DNA from: Candidatus Solibacter sp.
GTDB taxonomy: Bacteria > Acidobacteriota > Terriglobia > Bryobacterales > Bryobacteraceae
Direction: 5' to 3'
Assembly (NCBI GenBank): GCA_013822245.1
Contig: PNKE01000074.1
Location: 1 to 41,310, forward strand
Length of the DNA stretch: 41,310 nucleotides
The translations under genes and the position numbers were made by a program. Of this stretch, positions 31,974 through 39,403 are shown one piece after another; positions within the stretch are counted from its first letter, which is position 1, and every line of letters starts with the position of its first letter. The notes under the pieces were generated by a model. The model saw only the letters and a program-made list of their open reading frames with translations. It had not been told where the DNA came from and ran no database searches.

Positions 31974-33065
31974 ATGCAGATCAAACCGAAACAATCGTGC
32001 CTTTGGGACCAGGTCAGCCTCGGCGAAGTGATGTTGCGCCTGGATCCCGGCGACGACCGCATCTGGACCACCCGCCAGTTCCGCGCCTGGGAAGGCGGCG
32101 GCGAATACAACGTCGCCCGCGGCCTGCGGCGCTGCTTCGGCTTGAAAACCGCCGTCGTCTCGGCCTTCGCCGATAACCCTGTCGGCCGCCTCGTCGAGGA
32201 TCTGATCAACCAGGGCGGCGTCGACCAGTCCCACGTGAAATGGGTGAAATACGACGGCGTCGGCCGCTCGGTGCGCAACGGCCTGAACTTCACAGAACGC
32301 GGCTTCGGCGTCCGCGCCGCTCTGGGTTGCTCCGATCGCGGCCACACCGCCGCCTCGCAGATGAAGCCCGGCGAAATCGATTGGGACGAGATCTTCGGCA
32401 AACAGGGCGCCCGCTGGCTGCATACGGGCGGCATCTTCTGCGCGCTCTCCGAGACCACTCCGCTCGTCGCCCGCGAGGCCATGCAGGCCGCCCGCCGCCA
32501 TGGCGTCATCGTCAGCTACGACCTCAACTACCGCGAATCCCTCTGGAAGGGCATCGGCGGCAGGGACAAGGCCCGCGAGGTCAATCGCGAACTCGCCCAA
32601 TACATCGACGTCATGCTCGGCAACGAAGAGGACTTCACCGCCGCCCTCGGCTTCGAAGTCGAAGGACTCGACGACCACCTCTCCTCGCTCGACCCCGCCA
32701 ACTTCAAGAAGATGATCCGGGAGGCGCTCGAAGCCTACCCGAACTTCCAAGTGGTCGCCACCACCCTGCGCAAGGCCACCACCGCCTCCCGCAACGACTG
32801 GGGCGCCATCTGCTGGCACAACGGCGAATTTTACGAAGCGCCTCTGCGCAAGGATCTCGAAATTCTCGACCGCGTCGGTGGCGGCGACTCCTTCGCCTCC
32901 GGCCTCATCTACGGCTTCCTCGCCGGCAAGGGCCCCCAATACGCCGTCGAATGCGGCGCCGCCCACGGCGCTCTCGCCATGACCACGCCCGGCGACACCA
33001 CCATGGTCCTGCTCTCCGAAGTCGAAAAGGTCATGAAGGGCGGCACCGCCCGCGTCGCCCGCTAA
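31974..33065 (+). CDS. PfkB family sugar kinase, 2-keto-3-deoxygluconate kinase-like
   Basis: This 363-residue PfkB kinase phosphorylates a sugar or sugar acid in the cytoplasm. The ATG at 31974 gives the normal N-terminus LGEVMLRLDPGDDRIW, as in KDG kinases, followed by GGGEYNVARGLRRCFG. The catalytic base is D305 in RVGGGDSF, and the anion hole glycines are present. VVSAFADNPVGRLV and NLNYRESLW fit the KdgK branch. Family members can also act on fructose or other acids, so the substrate is inferred. It lies 43 bases after the coiled-coil gene, has no good Shine-Dalgarno, and ends at the terminator at 33093. No KDPG aldolase is in the window. Confidence 0.85.
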   Translation: MQIKPKQSCLWDQVSLGEVMLRLDPGDDRIWTTRQFRAWEGGGEYNVARGLRRCFGLKTAVVSAFADNPVGRLVEDLINQGGVDQSHVKWVKYDGVGRSVRNGLNFTERGFGVRAALGCSDRGHTAASQMKPGEIDWDEIFGKQGARWLHTGGIFCALSETTPLVAREAMQAARRHGVIVSYDLNYRESLWKGIGGRDKAREVNRELAQYIDVMLGNEEDFTAALGFEVEGLDDHLSSLDPANFKKMIREALEAYPNFQVVATTLRKATTASRNDWGAICWHNGEFYEAPLRKDLEILDRVGGGDSFASGLIYGFLAGKGPQYAVECGAAHGALAMTTPGDTTMVLLSEVEKVMKGGTARVAR

Positions 33066-33092
33066 CCTCGCCGGCCGCCAGTCGAGCCCTCC

Positions 33093-33130
33093 GAAGCCGC
33101 CTCCATCGCAGGGGGCGGCTTCTTTCGCTT
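33093..33130 (+). terminator. Rho-independent terminator after the PfkB gene
   Basis: GAAGCCGCC (33093-33101) pairs with GGCGGCTTC (33114-33122), with TTTCGCTT following. It separates the PfkB transcript from the oxidoreductase operon. Confidence 0.78.
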
Positions 33131-33139
33131 ATGCGTCGA

Positions 33140-33183
33140 GTCACATATGATGTGACATACGGGACACTTCAGACCCATGTGAC
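33140..33183 (+). promoter_or_regulatory. Palindromic operator plus half-site before the oxidoreductase operon
   Basis: GTCACA (33140-33145), five bases, TGTGAC (33151-33156) is a perfect inverted repeat. A further ATGTGAC occurs at 33177-33183, in the same orientation as the right arm and 27 bases after it. This sits 34-77 bases upstream of the start at 33217. The arms point outward relative to a CRP site (TGTGA-N6-TCACA), so another dimeric regulator is more likely, for example LacI or GntR type. Confidence 0.55.
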
Positions 33184-33216
33184 TGAAATGACCCGCGTCT
33201 GCTCGAAGGAGGCGTC

Positions 33217-34404
33217 ATGGAAGTATCCCGGCGGGCTTTTGTCGCCACCGCGGCGTCGGCGTCGAGAGTTCTCGGCGCGAACGATCGCGTCAGATTGGGT
33301 TGTATCGGGACCGGCAGCCGCGGCCAGCATCTCGTCCGCATGGCGGCGGCCTGCGGCGTGCCCTGCGAAATTGTCGCCCTCTGCGACGCGTGGGACATCC
33401 GCCGCAACGAGGGCGCGGACCACGTCGCCAAGCGTTTTCCCGGCGCGGCGAAACCTGCGCTGATCCCCGGCTACAAGGCCCTGCTCGACCGCAAGGATAT
33501 CGACGCCGTCATCGTCGCCACACTCGACCACACCCACGCCAACATTACCGCCGAAGCCTGCCAGGCCGGCAAGGACGTCTTCGTCGAGAAACCCATGACC
33601 TCGCTGCCCATGCAGGGCCACCAGGTCGTCAAGGCCCAGCGCCAGTACGGCCGCGTCATTCAAGTCGGCGTCCAGCAGCGTTCATTGCCCCACTTCATCG
33701 AGGCCAAGCAGAAGTTCGTCGACTCCGGCCTGCTCGGCAAGGTCCACATGGTGCGCACCGTCTGGAACGCCAACAGCGGCTACCTCACGCCCTCCCCTCC
33801 AGGCATGGAATCCAAGCCCCCGGGCCTCGATTGGGACGCCGTCCTCGGCTGGCTCCCCAAGATCCCCTGGGACCCCAAACGCTACTTCAACCGCTTCGCC
33901 TACTGGGACTTCGCCACCGGCGGCCAGACCGGCGGACTCTTCGTCCACATGGTCGACGTCGTCCATTGGTATCTCGGTATCCTCAAGCCCACATCCGCCG
34001 TCGCCATGGGCGGCATCTATCAGTTCAACGACGGCCGCGACACCCCCGACAACGTCAACTTCATCCTCGAATACCCCGAAAAGCTGACCGTCACCTTCGA
34101 GGCCACCATCACCGACATGCGGCCCGAAGAGTCCGCCGACATCACCTTCTTCGGCGAAGGCGGCCGCCTCAGCATCTTCCGCCACCGCGCCCGCTTCCTG
34201 CCCCAGGGCAAGGGTGAGCCGCAGATGCTCGCATCCTCGCCCGAACCCCCGCACATGGCGAACTTCCTCGAATGCGTGAAGAGCCGCAAGCAGCCCAACG
34301 CCACTGCCTTCGACGGCCACTACGCCGCCATGGCCTGCCACATCGGCAACATCGCGTACAAGGAACGCCGCGTCGTCCCGTGGCGCAAGCAATGGGACGT
34401 ATAA
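33217..34404 (+). CDS. Tat-type exported Gfo/Idh/MocA family oxidoreductase
   Basis: This 395-residue NAD(P)-dependent oxidoreductase has AAGGAGG before the ATG. The N-terminus SRRAFVATAASA is a short Tat-like signal, weak in hydrophobicity. The Rossmann motif LGCIGTGSRGQH follows. The catalytic lysine is K125 in FVEKPMTSL, and the C-terminal dimer domain includes WDFATGGQTGGLFVHMVDVVHWYL with the conserved His. Members of this family oxidise sugars, including at C3 (ThuB makes 3-ketotrehalose). It heads a three-gene set with a TIM-barrel isomerase-like protein and a double ThuA, which supports a glycoside role. If the signal is real, it would use a cofactor that is exported folded. Confidence 0.85.
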   Translation: MEVSRRAFVATAASASRVLGANDRVRLGCIGTGSRGQHLVRMAAACGVPCEIVALCDAWDIRRNEGADHVAKRFPGAAKPALIPGYKALLDRKDIDAVIVATLDHTHANITAEACQAGKDVFVEKPMTSLPMQGHQVVKAQRQYGRVIQVGVQQRSLPHFIEAKQKFVDSGLLGKVHMVRTVWNANSGYLTPSPPGMESKPPGLDWDAVLGWLPKIPWDPKRYFNRFAYWDFATGGQTGGLFVHMVDVVHWYLGILKPTSAVAMGGIYQFNDGRDTPDNVNFILEYPEKLTVTFEATITDMRPEESADITFFGEGGRLSIFRHRARFLPQGKGEPQMLASSPEPPHMANFLECVKSRKQPNATAFDGHYAAMACHIGNIAYKERRVVPWRKQWDV

Positions 34405-34420
34405 AAGAAGAGAGACCCAC

Positions 34421-35287
34421 ATGAGCATCGAAGTCGGCATCAATCTCGAATACATCCGCTGCGAGGACAAGCCGTTCATCGCCGGCATCCACCGCGCCTC
34501 CAAGATGGGCTACCGCTGGGTGGAGCCCATGGTCCACAACGGCCGTGAACTGCTCTCCGAAGCGGGCTACTTCCATTCCGTTTCCCTCGACGAAGACCCC
34601 CTCCTCGTCCGCGACATCCTCCAGCAGTACTGCGTCCGCGCCTCCGGCCTTTCCGCCCATTGCCCGCTCATGCGCCCCGAAGTCTCGGTGCCGTATCTCG
34701 AAAAAGCCATCCGCTTCGCCGCCGCCCTCGGCGCGCCCGTCGTCAATACCGACGAAGGCATCCGCCCGCCCTGGGTCACCCGCGAAGAGGCCCACGACAT
34801 CATGCGCTACACGCTCAAGGCGGTCCTTCGCATCGCCGAACGCCACGGCGTCTATGTCGGCATCGAGGACCATCAGGAATTCTCAAAGACCACCGAAGGT
34901 CTGCTCCGCATCGCCAGCCTCGTCGATTCGCCCATGCTGCGCATCAACTACGACACCGGCAACGCCCTGCTGTCTGGTGAGGACCCGTATGCCGGTCTCG
35001 AAGCCGTCGCCTCCCGCCTCATCCACGTCCACGCCAAGGACATCTCCATGGAACACGCCGCCATCGAAAAGGGCAAGGTCACCGGCACCCCCGTCGGCTG
35101 CGCCTGCGGCGATGGCATGATCGACTGGCGCCGCGTCATCACCATCCTTCAAAAACATAACTTCCACGGCGTGCTCTCCGTCGAATGCGGCACGCCCGAT
35201 CAGGCTGAACGCAGCCTGCGCCACCTCAACACACTTCTCGAGGCCCTCGATGAACACAACTCGCTTCGCATCGCTCCTGGTTCTTAG
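34421..35287 (+). CDS. Sugar phosphate isomerase/epimerase-like TIM barrel (AP endonuclease 2 family)
   Basis: This 288-residue protein has AGAAGAGAG before the ATG. It belongs to the xylose isomerase-like TIM-barrel family. The four metal ligands line up as E149 (GIEDHQEF), D178 (NYDTGNA), H204 (HVHAKDIS) and E255 (SVECGTPD). Such enzymes act as isomerases, epimerases or, for 3-keto-glycosides, as beta-elimination lyases. With a Gfo/Idh/MocA partner upstream and ThuA downstream, a 3-keto-sugar reaction is the best inference. It lacks a signal peptide, so it would work in the cytoplasm, unlike its neighbours. Its C-terminal 13 codons overlap the next gene. Confidence 0.85.
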   Translation: MSIEVGINLEYIRCEDKPFIAGIHRASKMGYRWVEPMVHNGRELLSEAGYFHSVSLDEDPLLVRDILQQYCVRASGLSAHCPLMRPEVSVPYLEKAIRFAAALGAPVVNTDEGIRPPWVTREEAHDIMRYTLKAVLRIAERHGVYVGIEDHQEFSKTTEGLLRIASLVDSPMLRINYDTGNALLSGEDPYAGLEAVASRLIHVHAKDISMEHAAIEKGKVTGTPVGCACGDGMIDWRRVITILQKHNFHGVLSVECGTPDQAERSLRHLNTLLEALDEHNSLRIAPGS

Positions 35288-36758
35288 CTCGCTCGGCCTC
35301 GCCGCCGCGCAGCAGATCCCCGACAAGTTCTATTTCGAGGAAGGCAAGATCCGCGTCCTCATCCTCTCGGGCCGTAACAACCACGACTGGCGCGCGTCAA
35401 CACCACACCTCCGCCGCATCCTCGACGCCACCGGCAAGTTCGACGTCCGCGTCACCGAGGAACCCTCGGGCCTCACCACCGAAACATTACGCCCCTATGA
35501 TGTTCTGGTGGCCGACTACTGCGGTCCCCGCTGGGGCGCCCAGGCCGAAGCCGCCGTCGAAGCCTTCGTCCGCTCCGGCAAGGGACTCGCCGTCGTGCAC
35601 GCCGCCTCCTATCCGTTTGGCATCCGCAACGTCCTCGGCGAAAAGATGTCCAACACCGGCGTCACCGAAACGCCCTGGGCCGCCTGGGCCGAAATGGTCG
35701 GCGCGAGCTGGCGCGAAGCCGACGAAAAAAAGGGCATTCCCAAGACCGGCCACGGCCGCCGCCACTCCTACGACGTGAAATGGAAAGACCCCTCCCACCC
35801 CATCGCCGCCGGCCTGCCCGCCTCCTTCACCACCAGCGACGAACTCTACTTCAGCTTCGTCCTCTCCCCCAAGATCCACGTCCTCGCCACCGCCTTCAAC
35901 GCCAAAAATGAAGGCGGCTCCGGCGCCGACGAACCCCTCATCTGGACCAACCAGTTCGGCAAGGGCCGCGTCTTTCAAACCGCCCTCGGCCACGACGTCC
36001 ACGCCATGCTCGCCCAGGGCTTCGTCGATTCCTTCGCCCGCGGCGTCGAATGGTCCGCCCGCTCCGCCGTCACTCTGCCCGCCAACATCAGCATCGACCC
36101 CAAAACAAAAGACGCCGTCCGCGTTCTTCTCGTCACCGGCGGCCACGACCACGAAGCCAGCTTCTACAGCGTCTTCGAGCACATGCCCGACATCCGCGTC
36201 ACCGTCGATCCCCACCCGGCCGCATTCCGCCGCGACCTGCGCAAGGTCTTCGACGTCATCGTCTTCTACGACATGATCCCCGACATGCCCGAGGTCCAGC
36301 AGAAACGCCTCCGCGATTTCGCCGAATCCGGCAAGGGCATCGTCGTCCTCCACCACGCCATCGCCAACCATCAGAACTGGGAATGGTGGTGGAAGGACCT
36401 CGTCGGCGGCAAATACCTCCTCAAGGACGACCCCTCGCTCTCCATGAAGATGTCCACTTATAAGCACGACGTCGACCTCCGCATCGAGCCCTCCGGCAAG
36501 CACCCCATCCTCAAAGGCCTCTCCTCCGCCTGGATGCGCGACGAAACCTACAAGGGCATGTGGCGCGCCCCAGGCACGCAGGTCCTGCTCACCACAAAAC
36601 ACGAAACATCCGACGAAGCCCTCGCCTGGATCAGCCCCTACGTCCTCTCCAAGGTCGTCTTCATCCAGCTCGGCCACGGCCGTGAAGCCCACGAAAATCC
36701 CTGGTACCGCCGCCTCGTCCGCAACGCCATCCTTTGGTCGTCCGGTCGCCAGCCGTAA
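35250..36758 (+). CDS. Secreted protein with two ThuA domains
   Basis: This 502-residue protein has a signal peptide (NTTRFASLLVLSSLGLAAAQ) read from DNA that also encodes the end of the previous gene in another frame: the overlap is 38 bases. ThuA domain 1 spans about residues 32-275 (KIRVLILSGRNNHDW, FVRSGKGLAVVHAASYPFG, GKGRVFQTALGHDVHAM). Domain 2 spans about 288-495 (VRVLLVTGGHDHEASFYSVF, FAESGKGIVVLHHAIANHQNW, SKVVFIQLGHGREAH). Both halves keep the His-rich LGH-x-x-H pattern. ThuA is a glutamine-amidotransferase-like fold linked with trehalose use, and its reaction is not firmly established. Single-domain forms are usual; the duplication is notable. Confidence 0.88.
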   Translation: MNTTRFASLLVLSSLGLAAAQQIPDKFYFEEGKIRVLILSGRNNHDWRASTPHLRRILDATGKFDVRVTEEPSGLTTETLRPYDVLVADYCGPRWGAQAEAAVEAFVRSGKGLAVVHAASYPFGIRNVLGEKMSNTGVTETPWAAWAEMVGASWREADEKKGIPKTGHGRRHSYDVKWKDPSHPIAAGLPASFTTSDELYFSFVLSPKIHVLATAFNAKNEGGSGADEPLIWTNQFGKGRVFQTALGHDVHAMLAQGFVDSFARGVEWSARSAVTLPANISIDPKTKDAVRVLLVTGGHDHEASFYSVFEHMPDIRVTVDPHPAAFRRDLRKVFDVIVFYDMIPDMPEVQQKRLRDFAESGKGIVVLHHAIANHQNWEWWWKDLVGGKYLLKDDPSLSMKMSTYKHDVDLRIEPSGKHPILKGLSSAWMRDETYKGMWRAPGTQVLLTTKHETSDEALAWISPYVLSKVVFIQLGHGREAHENPWYRRLVRNAILWSSGRQP

Positions 36759-36807
36759 CCAGAATTGGACAGACATCGCCTAAATCTCTTCGTTCGGTAA
36801 TCTGCAT

Positions 36808-38505
36808 ATGAAACACGCTCTTAGACTCTTCACATGCGCCGCCGCCCTCTCCCTGGCTGCCGCCGCACAGGAACGCGTCGACCTCGACACGATTTACAGG
36901 ATCAAGCAGGAGGCCATCCAGAACTCCCAGGTGATGGACCATATGTTCCAACTCACCGAGGTTCACGGCCAGCGCCTCACCGGCTCGCCCAACTACAAAA
37001 AGGCAGCCGAATGGGCCGTCAAACAACTCCAGGAGTGGGGCCTCAAAAGCGCCCGCCTCGAAAAATGGGGCCCGTTCGGCCGCGCCTGGCAGAACGAACG
37101 CTTCGCCGCTCACATGCTCGAACCCTCCTACCAGCCCCTCATCGGCTTCCCCCTCGCCTGGTCGAAATCAACTGATGGCGTCGTCGCCGGTGAAGCCGTC
37201 CTCGCCGTCATCCTCACCGAAGAGGACATGGCCAAATTCAAGGGCAAGCTGAAGGGCAAGATCGTCCTCACCGTGCCTCCCCGCGATATCGCGCTGCCCG
37301 ACAGGCCCCTCAGCTCCCGCTACACTGACCAGCAACTCGCTGAAATCGCCGCCGCTCCCGACATGACCCCCCGCACGTTTGGCCCTGGGCGCGCCGGCGG
37401 CCCCGGCAATTTCGTTCAGCAGATGGCGTTTCGCAAAAAACTGACGTCCTTCTGGGTCGAGGAAGCCCCGGCCGCCCTCATCCAGCACGGCTACCGCAAC
37501 GACGGCGGCACCGTCGCAGCATCCTCGGCCGGCAACCGCGACCCATCCACGCCCCTGCCGCCCGCCACCATCGCCATCACCCCAGAACACTACAACCGCA
37601 TTTACCGCCTCCTCAACAAAAACGTCCCAGTCAAGCTCGAAGTCGAAGTCCGCAACCAGATCGGCGATACCAACGACGACTCCTACAACGTCGTCGCCGA
37701 CATCCCCGGCACAGGCAAACATAAGGACGAAATCGTCATCATCGGCGGCCACCTCGACTCCTGGCACGGCGGCACCGGCGCCACCGATAACGCCAGCGGC
37801 TCCTCCGTCATGATGGAAGTGATCCGCGTCCTCACCAAGCTCAGACTCCCGCTCGACCGCACCGTCCGCATCGCCCTCTGGAGCGGCGAGGAACAGGGCC
37901 TGCTCGGCTCCCGCGCCTACGTGAAGGAAGTCTTCGCCGACCCCGCCACCATGAAGACCACCGAGGCCTGGGACAAGCTCTCGGCCTACTACAACATCGA
38001 TAACGGCGGCGGAAAAATCCGCGGCATCTACCTCCAGGTCAACGAAGCCGCCCGCCCCGTCTTTGAAGCCATGCTCGCCCCCTTCAAGGACATGGGCGCA
38101 GCCACCGTCACCATCAGGAACACCACCGGCACCGACCACCAGGCCTTCGACGCCGTCGGCCTGCCCGGCTTCCAGTTCATCCAGGATCCGCTCGATTATT
38201 CGACGCGAACCCACCACTCCAACATGGACACCTACGACCGCATTCAGCGCTCCGACCTCGTCCAGATGTCCACCATCCTCTCGTCGCTCGTCTACCACAC
38301 CGCCAACCGCGACCAGAAGATCCCGCGCAAAACGAAACCCGAGCCCCGTCCCGCCGGCCGCGGCATGGGCTTATCACAACCACCCAAGAAACCTGCAGGG
38401 TCCGGATCGCCCGTTCAGGCGATCTTCGGACCCTGTTCTCATCTCCGCCCCGCCCCGTTGTCCCAGCCTTCCTCCTCCGGCGCACGATCACTTGTCCTCG
38501 TCTGA
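36808..38505 (+). CDS. Secreted M28 family aminopeptidase, possibly extended at its C-terminus
   Basis: This 565-residue zinc aminopeptidase has a signal peptide (KHALRLFTCAAALSLAAAAQ). A protease-associated domain lies about residues 120-280. The M28 core starts with IIGGHLDSWHGGTGATDNASG (H315, D317 and the bridging Asp). It continues with WSGEEQGLLGS (catalytic Glu), NIDNGGG and TDHQAF (last His). The complete set is present. After about residue 520 the sequence becomes low-complexity Pro/Arg/Ser. Residues 531-542 are encoded by a hairpin that looks like the gene's own terminator, so the original stop may have been lost. A true end near residue 520 is likely for the family. Confidence 0.88.
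   Translation: MKHALRLFTCAAALSLAAAAQERVDLDTIYRIKQEAIQNSQVMDHMFQLTEVHGQRLTGSPNYKKAAEWAVKQLQEWGLKSARLEKWGPFGRAWQNERFAAHMLEPSYQPLIGFPLAWSKSTDGVVAGEAVLAVILTEEDMAKFKGKLKGKIVLTVPPRDIALPDRPLSSRYTDQQLAEIAAAPDMTPRTFGPGRAGGPGNFVQQMAFRKKLTSFWVEEAPAALIQHGYRNDGGTVAASSAGNRDPSTPLPPATIAITPEHYNRIYRLLNKNVPVKLEVEVRNQIGDTNDDSYNVVADIPGTGKHKDEIVIIGGHLDSWHGGTGATDNASGSSVMMEVIRVLTKLRLPLDRTVRIALWSGEEQGLLGSRAYVKEVFADPATMKTTEAWDKLSAYYNIDNGGGKIRGIYLQVNEAARPVFEAMLAPFKDMGAATVTIRNTTGTDHQAFDAVGLPGFQFIQDPLDYSTRTHHSNMDTYDRIQRSDLVQMSTILSSLVYHTANRDQKIPRKTKPEPRPAGRGMGLSQPPKKPAGSGSPVQAIFGPCSHLRPAPLSQPSSSGARSLVLV
38398..38440 (+). terminator. Terminator-like hairpin inside the 3' end of the M28 gene
   Basis: GGGTCCG and GATCGCC (38398-38411) pair with GGCGATC and CGGACCC (38418-38433). 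A two-base bulge is on the right arm and the loop is six bases. TGTTCTC follows. It lies about 70 bases before the current stop codon. Confidence 0.5.
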
Positions 38506-38905
38506 TTTTCGGCCGCCGCGCTAGAGCGGTCTTCTTGCGCAAACTCCAACTCGGTGCCGTCATCACGATTCCCAGTGCCGCCGGCGCGGTGTTGTCTCAA
38601 GGACGGCGGCGTTGAATCCGTGTTCGTCAACGAGCTCGCTTCCCGCGTCGGAGTTGACTCCCTTCAGCGTGGATCTGTTCTCTCCAACCCCTTACCAAGG
38701 GTACTCACGACAGGTCTTCCCATGAATCCCAGCCCGTGACGTGAAGGCGCCGCCGGGTCTTTTCGATGCCGGCGGCCCATCAAGTAGCTCCACTTTTCCA
38801 CGAGCTTGTCAGAGCATTGTGACGCAGACCCTTTTCCGTGGACGCAATTTGGCGATGAGAACGCGCGCAACCTTCCCGGATTAGTAGGCTGCCTGGTTGC
38901 AAGCC

Positions 38906-38938
38906 CCGGAGAGCCACTGGCTCCTCCGGTTGTTTCCC
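38906..38938 (+). terminator. Orphan terminator-like hairpin
   Basis: CCGGAGAGCC (38906-38915) pairs with GGCTCCTCCGG (38919-38929), with a single bulged base and a three-base loop. TTGTTTCC follows. No gene lies just upstream on the plus strand, so it may end a small RNA or the M28 transcript. Confidence 0.45.
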
Positions 38939-38970
38939 ATAGGAAGCGCCGGCGGGCCCTAGACGCTATC

Positions 38971-38988
38971 CTGTGAATTGGATCACAG
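38971..38988. promoter_or_regulatory. Perfect CRP/FNR-type palindrome
   Basis: CTGTGA, six bases, TCACAG: the TGTGA-N6-TCACA core at 38972-38987 is an exact match to the CRP consensus arms. It lies 415 bases before the antiporter gene, with no gene between. Its target is unclear. Confidence 0.5.
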
Positions 38989-39403
38989 TTGGTCATCAAC
39001 ATTCGGGGGGCGGCCATGGAAGTGCTCCGCACTCCGCGGCCAAGCTCATTGCGCTAAAGTAGCGGGGGCGATAAGTGTCACTGCTGCTTGTAGCGGGTCG
39101 AAGCCTGATGCTGAAGCCACTCCTATCAGGCGTGTTCACCTTCGGGACGGGGTTGCGCTGCTCAGTCCTGACATACAGCGAAATGCCGAGCGTCACGACG
39201 TCATCGAGAGTTGGAAGGCCGCCTCCAGCATGGAAGTCCCCGCCGGCGACCCGAAGGAGACTGAACCTCGCCCGGCCAAGGTCTGGATTCGCGCGGTTAT
39301 TTTCGCACAACGCTCGAAATACAGTCCTGGCAGCATTGAAGAGATCGCCGCCGCCAATGGCGCCGGCAAGTAAATCGGACGGACAAGGCTTTATGGTGCG
39401 TGC

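Larger units (their letters stand above)
38506..39403. other. About 0.9 kb without a recognisable gene
   Basis: Several open frames of 60-130 codons exist on both strands, overlapping one another, with codon use unlike the neighbours and no family I recognise. None has a convincing start. The stretch holds a strong hairpin at 38749-38776 (GCCGCCGG with CCGGCGGC), an orphan terminator at 38906-38938, and a CRP-type palindrome at 38971-38988. It could be a decayed gene region or contain a noncoding transcript. Confidence 0.5.

Noticed and set aside
33140-33156. CRP binding site
   Set aside because: The arms are reversed relative to TGTGA-N6-TCACA and the spacer is five, so CRP is unlikely; kept as a site for another regulator.
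38978-39373. 131-codon open frame as a gene
   Set aside because: It starts within the CRP-type palindrome, lacks a Shine-Dalgarno, overlaps other frames of equal size and has no recognisable family or fold features.
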